From Micrococcales bacterium KH10 (GTDB lineage: Bacteria > Actinomycetota > Actinomycetes > Actinomycetales > Cellulomonadaceae): DNA of 64,000 nucleotides. Positions within the stretch are counted from its first letter, which is position 1. Every line of letters begins with the position of its first letter. The translations under genes and the position numbers were made by a program. The stretch covers positions 62,001 to 126,000 of the forward strand of contig FZPE01000001.1 in NCBI GenBank assembly GCA_900188465.1, written 5' to 3'. Shown here in pieces: positions 18,704-27,544 of the stretch. The notes below the pieces were generated by a model that did not search any database, was not told the origin of the DNA, and saw nothing but the letters and a program-made list of their open reading frames with translations.

Positions 18704-19539
18704 TGGCGGAATCGCTTGGGCGGGCAGACTTCCGCAATGACCGGCTTGATGCTGCACTGAACCGCATACGGCCCGAAGGGGGAGCGGACGCTCGTAGTGG
18801 CGCTCGTGCGATCGACAAGGATGACCACCGTGAGGCAGAGCGATGGCCGCGGGGCATCTCGCGCCGCGCCACCATGCGGATCTCTGATGTCCTGGCTGCG
18901 CTGCGGGTCGAATTCCCAGCGGTGAGTCACTCCAAACTACGGTTTTTAGAGGAACAAGGACTCGTCGAACCGGTGCGCACCCCATCCGGTTACCGGCAGT
19001 ACAGTCCGGCTGACGTCGAGCGGCTACGTTTTGTGCTCACCGAACAGCGTGATCGCTATCTGCCGCTGAAGGTGATCAAAGAGAAGCTCGCTGAACTCGA
19101 TGCTGGGGTAGCGGGACGTGATCAACCTCTGATTCCTCACCTGGTCAGTCGCGATGGCGAGACCGCGCAGGTCGCCGTTTCGATGGAGGTGTCATCGGTT
19201 GCGGAGCGCACGGGTGTCCCGGTTGACCTGATCAATGATTTGGTGTCGCAGGGGATCGTCACGCTCGACGAGTCTGATCGGCTTTCGCCGTGGGACGAGG
19301 ATGTCGTTAAATTGTGCGCCTCGTTGAGCGAACACGGTATTGATGCGCGTCACCTTCGGATCATGCGATCTGGTGCGATGCGTCAGGCGGATGTCATTGG
19401 TCAATCGGTTCGTACCGTCGGACGCGCCGCGTCGCCGTCAGCGCAGGCGCAGCGGGCGGCTATCGCGGCGGAATTGGCAGAAGTGTGTGGACAGTTGCAT
19501 TTGTCGTGGCTTCGGCAGGGTGTAGCGGAAACGCAGTGA
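18703..19539 (+). CDS. ftsR: MerR-family regulator FtsR
   Basis: 278 residues with a poorly conserved, charged N-terminus of about 60 residues. A MerR helix-turn-helix follows, starting near ISDVLAALRVEFPAVSHSKL and containing FLEEQGLVEPVRTPSGYRQY. It matches the family next to garA (Rv1828 in M. tuberculosis), whose corynebacterial member activates ftsZ. No metal-binding cysteines are seen in the C-terminal half. The GTG start overlaps the garA stop. The bifunctional nuclease gene usual between the two MerR genes is absent. Confidence 0.85.
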   Translation: MAESLGRADFRNDRLDAALNRIRPEGGADARSGARAIDKDDHREAERWPRGISRRATMRISDVLAALRVEFPAVSHSKLRFLEEQGLVEPVRTPSGYRQYSPADVERLRFVLTEQRDRYLPLKVIKEKLAELDAGVAGRDQPLIPHLVSRDGETAQVAVSMEVSSVAERTGVPVDLINDLVSQGIVTLDESDRLSPWDEDVVKLCASLSEHGIDARHLRIMRSGAMRQADVIGQSVRTVGRAASPSAQAQRAAIAAELAEVCGQLHLSWLRQGVAETQ

Positions 19540-19542
19540 TCG

Positions 19543-19579
19543 GTTGAAGTTGAGCGAGTAAGTTCAACTTCAAGTTGAA
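19543..19579 (+). promoter_or_regulatory. Palindromic operator upstream of the second merR gene
   Basis: TTCAACTT-C-AAGTTGAA (19563-19579) is a perfect 17-base palindrome. A further half-site-like GTTGAAGTTGA lies at 19543-19553. It sits in the 220 bases before the merR gene and resembles MerR-type operators, so autoregulation or control by FtsR is the likely role. No gene is seen in the rest of the gap. Confidence 0.55.
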
Positions 19580-19759
19580 GGTAAGACACGCCGACACGAC
19601 ACGCCGAGGTGATGTCGTTGATCTGGGCGGGGTATAGCCGTAGGTTGTGCTGTAGCACCGCATCAACCGGTGTGACATGCCGCCTCATTGAGAGCTTTCA
19701 GGCCACGGCAGTGGCATGATTAGTTCAAGGTGGTAACCCAGATCGCATCGGAGGACCCC

Positions 19760-20335
19760 GTGAGCCAGAACCCGCCCAGCAACAATGCTGATCAGTCGCG
19801 CCCGATTCGGACACAGGGGTTGCTATTCGACGAAGACCTTCCTGATCTAGATGACGCAGAAGGTTATCGCGGTCCGATTGCGTGCCGTGCGGCAGGGATT
19901 ACGTACCGCCAACTAGATTATTGGGCTCGCACTGGGTTGGTGGAGCCGACGGTGCGCTCGGCCACGGGCTCTGGAACTCACCGTCTCTATAGCTTCCGAG
20001 ACATCCTTGTGCTCAAGATCGTCAAGCGACTGCTGGACACGGGCGTTTCGCTGCAGCAGATCCGGGTTGCGGTCGGTCACTTGCGGGAACGCGGGGTCGA
20101 GGACTTGGCGCAGATCACTTTGATGAGCGATGGTGCTTCGGTATACGAATGCATGTCCGCGGACGAGGTTATCGACCTGGTACAGGGCGGTCAGGGCGTG
20201 TTCGGCATTGCTGTGGGCCGGGTATGGCGTGAGATCGAAGGAACGCTGGCTGAATTGCCCACCGAACGACTCGAAGACGACCTGGCTCAGGTAGACGAGT
20301 TGTCAGCACGTCGCAAGCGCCGCGAAGCGGTCTAG
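19760..20335 (+). CDS. MerR-family transcriptional regulator (Rv1830-like)
   Basis: 191 residues from the GTG at 19760, which has GGAGGA 5 bases upstream; an in-frame GTG at 19730 is the alternative. The MerR domain (about 35-110) contains GITYRQLDYWARTGLVEP, the Arg-rich wing and LLDTGVSLQQIRVAVGHL. The C-terminal part (about 110-190) has no effector cysteines. It is the second MerR protein of the garA block in actinobacteria. A perfect palindrome lies upstream. The VOC gene starts 5 bases after its stop. Confidence 0.85.
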   Translation: MSQNPPSNNADQSRPIRTQGLLFDEDLPDLDDAEGYRGPIACRAAGITYRQLDYWARTGLVEPTVRSATGSGTHRLYSFRDILVLKIVKRLLDTGVSLQQIRVAVGHLRERGVEDLAQITLMSDGASVYECMSADEVIDLVQGGQGVFGIAVGRVWREIEGTLAELPTERLEDDLAQVDELSARRKRREAV

Positions 20336-20340
20336 CTCGT

Positions 20341-20595
20341 GTGGATCAACGGCTGCACTTTCTCACCCTAGCGACCCCAGATCTCGATGCGGCGTTGAGT
20401 TTCTATCGAGACGGTTTGGGCTGGACGGTGTTCCATCATGAGCCGGGAGAGATCATTTTCTTCCAGACTGCGCAGGAAGGTGCGTTCGGCGGCGTCTTCC
20501 ACGGACACGCAGCCGACCCGAATGGTGTCATCTGGGAGATCGCGCATAACCCTGGATGGCGCATCAGCGACGAGGGCTCAGCGATCTTCGAGTAG
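20341..20595 (+). CDS. VOC (glyoxalase-like) protein with internal deletion
   Basis: Only 84 residues, against about 125-140 for this family. The N-terminus (RLHFLTLATPDLDAALSFYR to GEIIFFQ) and the C-terminus (FGGVFHGHAADPNGVIWEIA, HNPGWRI) both match full-length VOC proteins. The middle, which should carry the second beta module, linker and part of the active-site wall, is missing in frame at about residue 40. The product is probably inactive as an enzyme, though a folded fragment is possible. It lies 5 bases after the merR stop and is likely co-transcribed. Confidence 0.75.
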   Translation: MDQRLHFLTLATPDLDAALSFYRDGLGWTVFHHEPGEIIFFQTAQEGAFGGVFHGHAADPNGVIWEIAHNPGWRISDEGSAIFE

Positions 20596-20934
20596 TCCAT
20601 TCTGGAACAAGTCGGGACGGTACTGCGAGACAAGCGATCTCTTCCGATGAGGGAGTGCCGATCAGTAACGAGTTGGTCACAGGGTATTGACAAATGACAT
20701 AACGTACATTATCGGCTTTTTGTAGTAGCGGTGGAATGGCGGATTGGGACGACCTCTCGGGAACTTCGACGGTTGCCGCAAAACAGTGCTCTGATCGTCT
20801 GATTACCGTTGTCGGGCTTGCCTGACTACAATGGTGTGTCGGTTCTTGTGTGCGGATCGCGGAACAAACGCAGCATCGGATATGTTGCACACTCGTGAGA
20901 ATCAATTCATTGCCAATGCTTCAGGAGGCATCGC
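20596..20934. other. Intergenic region upstream of rbpA
   Basis: These 339 bases have no credible gene. A TTGACA (20687-20692) has only weak -10 partners. TACAAT (20827-20832) is the best -10 and would give an rbpA 5' leader of about 100 bases. AGGAGG lies just before the rbpA GTG. I looked for the SigR-type GGAAT...GTT pair known for rbpA in Streptomyces and did not find a convincing one. Confidence 0.5.
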
Positions 20935-21285
20935 GTGGCAGATCGTTCACTTAGGGGTATGTCCATCGGCTCCAAGAGCATGGAGTCGGATGAGGGTGTT
21001 GAGTTTGCGCCTCGTCAGGAAGCAACCTATGACTGCCCGAATGGACACACCATCGTGTTGCCGTTCGCAACGGACGCTGAACTGCCCCCAGCGTGGGAAT
21101 GCCGTTGTGGCGCCGAAGCCGCACTGCGTAGCCCAGAAGAACTCCCTGATTCAGAAGAAAAGCCGGTGAAGCCGGTTCGCACCCACTGGGACATGCTGCT
21201 GGAACGTCGTAGTGAAGAAGAGCTTCAGGTGCTGTTGGACGAACGTCTCGAGTTGCTCCGTGCTGGAAAACTGCGCCGCGGCTGA
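20935..21285 (+). CDS. rbpA: RNA polymerase-binding protein RbpA
   Basis: An actinobacterial transcription activator that binds RNA polymerase and the principal sigma factor. 116 residues. The N-terminal tail is followed by the zinc-ribbon-like core with CPNGHTIVLPFA and WECRCGAEA (three cysteines visible). A basic linker (KPVKPVRTHWDMLLERRS) and the sigma-interacting helix EEELQVLLDERLELLR come last. The GTG start has AGGAGG 7 bases upstream. A strong terminator hairpin follows. It is monocistronic. Confidence 0.97.
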   Translation: MADRSLRGMSIGSKSMESDEGVEFAPRQEATYDCPNGHTIVLPFATDAELPPAWECRCGAEAALRSPEELPDSEEKPVKPVRTHWDMLLERRSEEELQVLLDERLELLRAGKLRRG

Positions 21286-21313
21286 GGGCGGTACTCCCAC
21301 TAACTAATTCGTG

Positions 21314-21357
21314 CGTGGTGTGTGACGACCGCAAGGTCGTTACACACCACGTTCTTT
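21314..21357. terminator. Strong terminator between convergent rbpA and ppm1
   Basis: CGTGGTGTGTGACGACC (21314-21330) pairs with GGTCGTTACACACCACG (21335-21351) around a GCAA loop. This gives 17 pairs including one G-T wobble, followed by TTCTTT. It can serve both converging genes. Confidence 0.93.
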
Positions 21358-21402
21358 CATGTCAGAGCATCCGTGATACACGCGACGTGTTGTGACATAA
21401 CG

Positions 21403-22170
21403 TCATTGCTTTCGGTTGCGACGTTCCGCCCCAATGATCTGCCTCGCCCGGTGCTTCAATCCCCAGGCCGTGACTCGCACCAGTGACTCTCGTACGATCT
21501 TGTTGCTCATTTTCGACTGGCCTGCGTGACGTTCCACAAAGACGATGGGGACCTCGATAACCCGCTCCCCCGCTTGGATCAATCGCCAGACCATATCCAC
21601 CTGGAAGCAATACCCCTGGGACGCAATGGACCCTAAGTTCATTTTGGTCAATGCCTCGGTCCGATACGCACGGAAACCGCCCGTAGCGTCACCAATCGGC
21701 ATCCCCAGGACAATTCGGACATATCTGTTGCCGGCACGCGAAAGATACTGGCGGCGTCGCGGCCAATTCTGTGTCGCTCCCCCGCTGATCCAGCGCGAAC
21801 CGAGCACTGCTGCGGCATCGGGGTAGGCGGCCAGTACCCGCAGCAACTTCGGCAGGTCTTCCGGTCGGTGTGAACCGTCAGCGTCCATCTCGACCAAGAC
21901 GTCGTAGCCGCGTTCCAGTCCCCAACGGATCCCTGCCACATAGGCGGTGCCTAATCCTTGTTTGCCGCTACGGTGCAACACCTGAATACGTTCATCTTCA
22001 TCGGCCAGGCGGTCCGCGATGAGACCCGTCCCGTCCGGGCTAGCGTCATCAATGACGAGGATATTGATCTCTGGTGCCTGATCGAGCACACCCGCAACTG
22101 TCACTGGAAGTGTGGTCGCTTCATTAAAGGTGGGCATCATGACAAGGACACGAGCATCTTCGGTTGTCAT
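21403..22170 (-). CDS. ppm1: Polyprenol monophosphomannose synthase
   Basis: A family 2 glycosyltransferase that moves mannose from GDP-mannose to polyprenyl phosphate, the lipid donor for protein mannosylation and lipoglycans. 255 residues. It shows PTFNEATTLP, IDDASPDGT, GKQGLGTAY, the metal-binding EMDADGSHRPEDLP and GDATGGFRAY, all typical of DPM1-like enzymes. There are no transmembrane segments, so it is a peripheral membrane enzyme. In mycobacteria this domain is fused or paired with Lnt; here lnt lies separately at 35.9 kb. Confidence 0.92.
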   Translation of the reverse strand: MTTEDARVLVMMPTFNEATTLPVTVAGVLDQAPEINILVIDDASPDGTGLIADRLADEDERIQVLHRSGKQGLGTAYVAGIRWGLERGYDVLVEMDADGSHRPEDLPKLLRVLAAYPDAAAVLGSRWISGGATQNWPRRRQYLSRAGNRYVRIVLGMPIGDATGGFRAYRTEALTKMNLGSIASQGYCFQVDMVWRLIQAGERVIEVPIVFVERHAGQSKMSNKIVRESLVRVTAWGLKHRARQIIGAERRNRKQ

Positions 22171-22177
22171 GAGCGAG

Positions 22178-22183
22178 ACACTA
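22178..22183 (-). promoter_or_regulatory. -10 hexamer for leaderless ppm1
   Basis: TAGTGT on the minus strand, 7 bases before the ppm1 ATG. Confidence 0.4.
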
Positions 22184-22224
22184 CTCCTTGTACGGCACTG
22201 AACAGGCAGATATCTGGGCGCACA

Positions 22225-25149
22225 TCAAATGCCCGAGTAAGAGACTACGCCACGACGAATCGAATCCATGGCCTGTAGCGCACAACCGCGCAATTTCGTC
22301 TCAGTAGCCACCGTGGCGATCTGGTCGAGCACATCGAGCACCTGCTTGCACCACCGCACGAAATCACCTGCGGAAAGCTCTGATTCGCGCAGTACGGCAT
22401 CCAGATTGCGACCGGATGACCAGCGATGGATTGGCGCGACAATCCCTAATTCAGGCCGTGGAGTCGGATCTAGCTTCGACTCTTCTTCCAGGTCCTCTAA
22501 CTCGGACCACAGCCGGAACGTGTCGTCGAGGGCATGTGCCAGCACGCCCTTCGGGCCGCCTGGAATATACAGATCCCCCATGGTCTCGCGGCGACCCTCA
22601 TAGACTGTTGCCGCTACTACAGCGGCCAGTTGTGGCGGGTTCAACCTGGACCACGCGCCGGTTCGAAGACACTGCGCGATCAGCAGGTCTTTTTCCGAGT
22701 AAATGCGGCGCAGCATCGCACCATCCTCGGTAAGGGTCAATTCGGAATCATTGCGGGAGGCGTACCCCAACGCGACCAGTACCGAACATACTCGGTCGAA
22801 TCGCAGCGCGATGGAACTCGTCCGCCCTTCAATACGAGACAACAGGCGACGATGCTCTTTTTCCAACGATGAGTACCGGTGTGCCCAGCGTTCATGCGTG
22901 TCGCGTTCTGGGCAATGGTGGCAGGGATGAGAACGAATCTGGGTGCGCAGTTTGTCAATACGGTCATTGACCGCGTTTCGGGACGAGTTCTCCGCTGCGC
23001 TTTGCCGCGTGACATCGGCGTGCCTCGACGAACTGCCGCCCTCTGAGCGCGCTTTGCGTCCAGCGCGTACTGCGCTGCGGGCGGCAGCGGAGAGGTCATT
23101 GCGATCAGCTGCTTTTCGCGGATTGAAGTTGCGCGGTACTCGAACCCGCGTCGCCACGGCGAAATCTTGCATGAGATCACGTGCCGAGAGGTATTTGAGC
23201 TGTTTGCCGTCGGTCAGGACGGCCACGTTGGCGCCTTCAAACCGCAATTCGGCGGGAGCGACTACAACGACGAAGGAACTGCGTCGTTTGCCGAATATCT
23301 CCAGCACGTCACCTCGGCGGACTTTTTCGAGGCGCCGGGACAGATCTTTGAGTTGGGTGGCGGTGCGTTCTTTCCGTGCGTCTTTTTCTATTCGCGAGAG
23401 TTCTTGCCGCAACCGGTGGTACTCGTTGTAATCTCCTAAATCGCAACTGGCGGCGGCGCGATATCCGTCGAGGGCCTGTTGCTGTTCGGCCGCCTGACGC
23501 GCCAGTCCCACCACGCCCCGGTCAGCCTGGAACTGTGCAAAGGACATCTCCAGCACATCGCGAGAACGCTGGACACCGACCTGGGCGATCAAGTTGGCCG
23601 ACATGTTGTAGGTCGGCAGGAAACTTGAACGCAAGGGATAGGTACGAGTCGAGGTCAGCCCAACCACATGATGCGGATCCAGCCCGGGCGCGTCGACGAT
23701 GACAGCATGTCCCTCGATGTCGATGCCTCGACGTCCCGCCCGACCCGTCAGTTGGGTGTACTCCCCCGGCGTGATGTCGACATGCGCTGTGCCATCCCAT
23801 TTGACGAGCTTTTCCAACACCACGGTGCGAGCTGGCATATTGATTCCAAGCGCAAGCGTCTCGGTGGCGAAGACCACTTTGATGAGCCCTGAGACGAAGA
23901 GTTCTTCAACGACCTCTTTGAACAGTGGCAACATGCCTGCATGGTGAGCTGCGATACCGCGTTCCAAACCCATCAGCCAGGTGTCATAGCGCAGTGCGGC
24001 AAGATCGGCCGCAGGCAAATGATTGCAGCGGGATTCCACATAGTCGACGATCTCAGTTTGCTCAGCCTGTGTGGTCAGTCGCAGTCCGGCGGCCAGACAT
24101 TGTTCGACGGCACTCTCACATCCGTTGCGCGAGAAGATGAAGTAGATGGCCGGCAGGAGTTCTTCTTCGCCGAGCAGATCGATGATGGTGTAGCGCGACG
24201 GCGCGCGACGCGAGCCTAAGTGATTGCCGCCAGTACGCTCAGGTCTACTGTGGCGATGGCGTTCTCTGCCGCCGTGGCGACGACGCGGGTTGCGGCTGGG
24301 TCCGCGTCCGCTTTCGCCGCGGGTACGGAACAAAGCCAACAGGTCGGCATTGACCTCGTACTGCTGAATGGGCTCAGTTGCGGTATCCCCTCCCCTGGTG
24401 TATCTCGGCGGTTCCTCGGTCTCGTCGTGCTCAGAGTATTGATAGAGGTCGACAAGTTGGAGGGTGCTGAGTCCTTCGGAGTCGGTCTGCCGGTTGGTCA
24501 CGAGGTGCTGCCATAACGGCACTGGACGCCGGTCTGAGACCACGACGTCGACATCACCGCGTACCTCTTGGAGCCAGGCGCCGAATTCCTCCACATTGGA
24601 AACCGTGGCGGAGAGCGCGATGACCTGCACCGATGCGGCCAGGTGCAAGATGACTTCTTCCCATACCGGTCCGCGGAACCGGTCCGCGAGGTAATGGACC
24701 TCATCCATGACGACGTAGCCGAGGGTGTCCAGCCCGGACGAACCGGCGTAGAGCATATTGCGAAGCACTTCGGTGGTCATCACCACGATGGGCGCATCGC
24801 CATTGATCGTGGTGTCACCAGTCAACAGACCAACTGAATCTTCGCCGTGCTGGCGGACAAGGTCGTGGTACTTCTGATTACTCAACGCCTTGATGGGAGT
24901 GGTGTAGAAAGCCCTGAAGCCGCGTTGGAGCGCCAAATACACCGCGAACTCCCCCACCACGGTCTTGCCTGCGCCTGTGGGCGCTGCCACGAGCACTGAG
25001 GCACCGCGCTCGATCGATTGGCAGCCCTGTTGCTGAAAATCATCGAGTTCATACGGCAGTGTCGTTAGAAACCTGCCGAACTCGCTGCGTTCGGCAGCAC
25101 GGCGCTGGCGATCGCGCGCATATCGTTCCGCCGGCGAGAGGTTGTCCAC
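22225..25149 (-). CDS. helY: Ski2-like DEAD/DEAH helicase HelY
   Basis: 974 residues. The N-terminal RecA domains have APTGAGKT (about 54-61), TTPIKALSNQK, the DEVHY Walker B, SAT, and later TGRAGRRGID. A middle insertion rich in Arg, Gly and His (about 285-320) is poorly conserved. The C-terminus has the DSHCT-like domain of Mtr4/Ski2 helicases (RTGAWSRLNPPQLAAVVAA). The mycobacterial orthologue is next to tatC-tatA, as here. It probably acts in RNA processing. The start is GTG, 8 bases after the tatC stop. Confidence 0.93.
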   Translation of the reverse strand: MDNLSPAERYARDRQRRAAERSEFGRFLTTLPYELDDFQQQGCQSIERGASVLVAAPTGAGKTVVGEFAVYLALQRGFRAFYTTPIKALSNQKYHDLVRQHGEDSVGLLTGDTTINGDAPIVVMTTEVLRNMLYAGSSGLDTLGYVVMDEVHYLADRFRGPVWEEVILHLAASVQVIALSATVSNVEEFGAWLQEVRGDVDVVVSDRRPVPLWQHLVTNRQTDSEGLSTLQLVDLYQYSEHDETEEPPRYTRGGDTATEPIQQYEVNADLLALFRTRGESGRGPSRNPRRRHGGRERHRHSRPERTGGNHLGSRRAPSRYTIIDLLGEEELLPAIYFIFSRNGCESAVEQCLAAGLRLTTQAEQTEIVDYVESRCNHLPAADLAALRYDTWLMGLERGIAAHHAGMLPLFKEVVEELFVSGLIKVVFATETLALGINMPARTVVLEKLVKWDGTAHVDITPGEYTQLTGRAGRRGIDIEGHAVIVDAPGLDPHHVVGLTSTRTYPLRSSFLPTYNMSANLIAQVGVQRSRDVLEMSFAQFQADRGVVGLARQAAEQQQALDGYRAAASCDLGDYNEYHRLRQELSRIEKDARKERTATQLKDLSRRLEKVRRGDVLEIFGKRRSSFVVVVAPAELRFEGANVAVLTDGKQLKYLSARDLMQDFAVATRVRVPRNFNPRKAADRNDLSAAARSAVRAGRKARSEGGSSSRHADVTRQSAAENSSRNAVNDRIDKLRTQIRSHPCHHCPERDTHERWAHRYSSLEKEHRRLLSRIEGRTSSIALRFDRVCSVLVALGYASRNDSELTLTEDGAMLRRIYSEKDLLIAQCLRTGAWSRLNPPQLAAVVAATVYEGRRETMGDLYIPGGPKGVLAHALDDTFRLWSELEDLEEESKLDPTPRPELGIVAPIHRWSSGRNLDAVLRESELSAGDFVRWCKQVLDVLDQIATVATETKLRGCALQAMDSIRRGVVSYSGI

Positions 25150-25157
25150 ATGTGCCC

Positions 25158-25946
25158 CTAAATGGTGGTCAATGAGTCGTCCGATAACAACGCCTGCTGG
25201 CGGCGATCGGCTGATCGGTCATGCAGTAAGCACAGTCCCAGCGCAACGACATAGAGCAGACAGATAGGCAAGGCAACCAAGATCATTGTCCAAGCGTCGG
25301 GAGTCGGGGTCATCACCGCGGCGAATGTAAACGCGACCACTACAGCCCAGCGCCACCCTTTTGCCCAGGTGGAAGCCCGCACGAGGCCCGCAAGGTTGAT
25401 CACCACCATCACAACCGGCAGCACGAATGCCAGACCAAACGCGATCATCAGCCGCAGCACGAAACTTAAATACAACTGTGCGTCAGCCAGGTTTGTCGAA
25501 CCGTGCGGAACAAATTCGGTCAGCACCAGTACGGCGTGCGGCAGAAGCAACCAGCCCAAACTCGCACCAATGAGAAACATAGGCACCGCAGTGAAGACGA
25601 ATGCCAACGAGTAGCGGCGTTCTTTGCGGTTCAGACCGGGGGTGACGAATGCCCAAAACTGATAGAGCCACCATGGCGATGTCACCAACAGACCGATGAA
25701 CAGCGACACTTTGAGCCGCACATCGAAGGCTGAAAGCAGCGTTGAGAAGTTGATGTTGATAATCGTGTCATCACGGGCAGCAGCATCAAGCAGAGGCTGC
25801 TGAATGGCGTCGAAAACCGGGGTAAATAGAAACCAACCACCCACGGCGCCGAGCACCACTCCCAGCACCGCTAACAGCAGGCGTCTGCGGAACTCAGCAA
25901 AATGAGCCGCAAGCGGCATCCGCCGCTCAGGATTGCGTTTGGCCAC
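25158..25946 (-). CDS. tatC: Twin-arginine translocase subunit TatC
   Basis: The receptor subunit of the Tat pathway for folded proteins. 262 residues with six hydrophobic segments. The conserved N-terminal MPLAAHFAEFRRRLLLAVLG contains the HxxELRxR-like signal-binding site. The Pro-rich periplasmic and central loops (FVTPGLNRKERRY) are present. It follows tatA by 13 bases. No tatB is seen, as usual when TatA serves both roles or tatB lies elsewhere. Confidence 0.96.
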   Translation of the reverse strand: MAKRNPERRMPLAAHFAEFRRRLLLAVLGVVLGAVGGWFLFTPVFDAIQQPLLDAAARDDTIININFSTLLSAFDVRLKVSLFIGLLVTSPWWLYQFWAFVTPGLNRKERRYSLAFVFTAVPMFLIGASLGWLLLPHAVLVLTEFVPHGSTNLADAQLYLSFVLRLMIAFGLAFVLPVVMVVINLAGLVRASTWAKGWRWAVVVAFTFAAVMTPTPDAWTMILVALPICLLYVVALGLCLLHDRSADRRQQALLSDDSLTTI

Positions 25947-25959
25947 CGCTACTTTAACT

Positions 25960-26166
25960 TCAGTCCTGGTTGGTGTTTCCGGAATTGCCGGGCGTGTTTG
26001 AGGACGAGTTCTTGCCGTCGTCTTCGGAGAGTTCTTTCATCTCCTTCTTGAAGATCTTCATCGACTGCCCGAGGTTCTTCGCGATCATCGGTAGTCGTGT
26101 GGCACCCAAGACGAGAATCAAAACGACGATTAACACTACCCAGTGGCTCGGATTCCTGAGGCCCAC
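25960..26166 (-). CDS. tatA: Twin-arginine translocase subunit TatA
   Basis: 68 residues: a short N-terminus, one transmembrane helix (WVVLIVVLILVLGATRLP), a glycine-containing hinge, an amphipathic helix (MIAKNLGQSMKIFKKEMKEL), and a disordered Ser/Asn-rich tail. GGAGACG precedes the GTG. It forms the Tat pore with TatC. Confidence 0.95.
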   Translation of the reverse strand: MGLRNPSHWVVLIVVLILVLGATRLPMIAKNLGQSMKIFKKEMKELSEDDGKNSSSNTPGNSGNTNQD

Positions 26167-26228
26167 GATGCTCGTCTCCTAAAAGTGTGGCGTTATAGCG
26201 GTATTTAGTCTAGTAGACCAAAATGGGG

Positions 26229-26537
26229 TTACTCATTGAAAGTAGACCATTGTTGCCAGCGGATCCGATGCCGGTCATATTTGGCATCGCGACGGGCGTA
26301 CTTGGCTCTGCGTCGTTCCTCTCGGTACTCGCGGGCAGCGGCGATATCCCCCAGCGCAGTGACGGGACGTGGTCGGGTGCCGATATTCGGGTCGACCTGG
26401 TCCAGCCGGTCGAAGACTGCGAGACAATCGTCAGCTGTCTTGATCAGGTTCGCGCCACGGCGCCATAGCCAAATACCAAGTACGACGTAACCCGCTAACG
26501 ATGCAACGACCAGCGTCACCCAAATCCACCACCACAC
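26229..26537 (-). CDS. Small single-pass membrane protein in the Tat/Paf cluster
   Basis: 102 residues: Trp-rich start MWWWIWVTLVVASLAGYVVL as one transmembrane helix, then a highly basic cytoplasmic part with many Arg/Lys/Asp (REYREERRRAKYARRDAKYD). I do not recognise a named family. It lies between pafC and tatA. Its GTG is supported by TAGGCT 6 bases upstream, so it probably has its own leaderless transcript feeding into tatA-tatC-helY. Confidence 0.75.
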   Translation of the reverse strand: MWWWIWVTLVVASLAGYVVLGIWLWRRGANLIKTADDCLAVFDRLDQVDPNIGTRPRPVTALGDIAAAREYREERRRAKYARRDAKYDRHRIRWQQWSTFNE

Positions 26538-26543
26538 CCCTAC

Positions 26544-26549
26544 AGCCTA
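26544..26549 (-). promoter_or_regulatory. -10 hexamer for the Trp-rich membrane protein gene
   Basis: TAGGCT on the minus strand, 6 bases before the GTG at 26537. Confidence 0.45.
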
Positions 26550-26575
26550 GTAGATGAGGCGCGTCACGGCGTGAG

Positions 26576-27544
26576 TCAGAGGCTGTACTGTGTCAGCGCC
26601 GCCGTTGCCTGAGTCGCGGCCGCCTCGGCTACCTCGGGTGGTGTGATGGCGATGATGTGATCGGCATTCTCGAGAATCAGCCGCCGGAGCCAATCCAGGT
26701 TGGTGATCTGCAGTTCCACGGTGAACGAGTCGTCATCGTGCTCTTCGAGCCAGGTATACGGGATGGTCTCAGGGATGACTCGTCCAGAATTACGCAATCG
26801 CAGCCGGACCGACGCCATGGGTGATCCCAGGACCAGGGCGTTCCCGTCGGGCAGGTCGAAATCGGAGACGGTGTGGGTCACAGGATCGGCGAGAACCTGT
26901 ATCCGTTGAATCCGGTCGAGTCGGAACCGGCGCAGATCCTGGGCGGTCAGACACCAGGAATCAAGATAACGGCGCCCTTCCAGGTGGCGTACCTGGAGCG
27001 GCTCAATGACTCGTTGAAGTTGTCGATCGCCAGCATCGATGTAGTCGATGCGGACTCGCCGATGTTCTCGCAGAGCTTGCTGCAGGGTCTCGATCACGGC
27101 GGGATTCACCGAATCCTGCCAGGCGAAGTCGACGACATCCGCGATATTGAGCTCGTCATCGCTGAGATGCTCCAACGCGTCGTCGATGAGCGCAGTGACC
27201 GCTTCAGCGTGCGGATCACGTTCCGAAGCTGCGCGAAGCGCCTGCAGACAGGCAGCCAACGCGATGGATTCGCGGTCAGTGAGCCGAAAGGTCTGAGGCA
27301 ATCCCTGGCCCTGTTCCAGCCGGACAATGCCGTCGTCGATGGCAAAGGCATCGAAGTCGATCAAATCTTGATGCTGACCGCCAGGGCGGCCTGAAACCCA
27401 CAGCAGGTCTATATCCGCACGGATTTGTTCCACCGGCACATCGAAGCGTGCCGCCAACTCGTCCAAGGAAGCCTCGGACACGCGATCCAGGTATGCCAGC
27501 AGCCCTAGCAGTCGAACGAGACGTTCAGGATTGCTCTCAGCCAT
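26576..27544 (-). CDS. pafC: Transcriptional regulator PafC
   Basis: PafC works with PafB as the activator of the LexA-independent DNA-damage response in mycobacteria. 322 residues from the ATG at 27544, which has GGAAGGAG upstream. The N-terminal winged helix (NPERLVRLLGLLAYLDRVSE) is followed by a WYL-type domain with the RFRLDRIQRI motif and a WCX C-terminal extension. The WYL triad itself reads YLDSWCL here. Its start overlaps the pafB stop by 8 bases. The proteasome genes usually upstream are not in this window. Confidence 0.93.
   Translation of the reverse strand: MAESNPERLVRLLGLLAYLDRVSEASLDELAARFDVPVEQIRADIDLLWVSGRPGGQHQDLIDFDAFAIDDGIVRLEQGQGLPQTFRLTDRESIALAACLQALRAASERDPHAEAVTALIDDALEHLSDDELNIADVVDFAWQDSVNPAVIETLQQALREHRRVRIDYIDAGDRQLQRVIEPLQVRHLEGRRYLDSWCLTAQDLRRFRLDRIQRIQVLADPVTHTVSDFDLPDGNALVLGSPMASVRLRLRNSGRVIPETIPYTWLEEHDDDSFTVELQITNLDWLRRLILENADHIIAITPPEVAEAAATQATAALTQYSL

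Noticed and set aside
20687-20715. TTGACA as the -35 of the rbpA promoter
   Set aside because: No good -10 lies 16-18 bases downstream; TACATT is only 12 bases away. TACAAT at 20827 is a better candidate -10.
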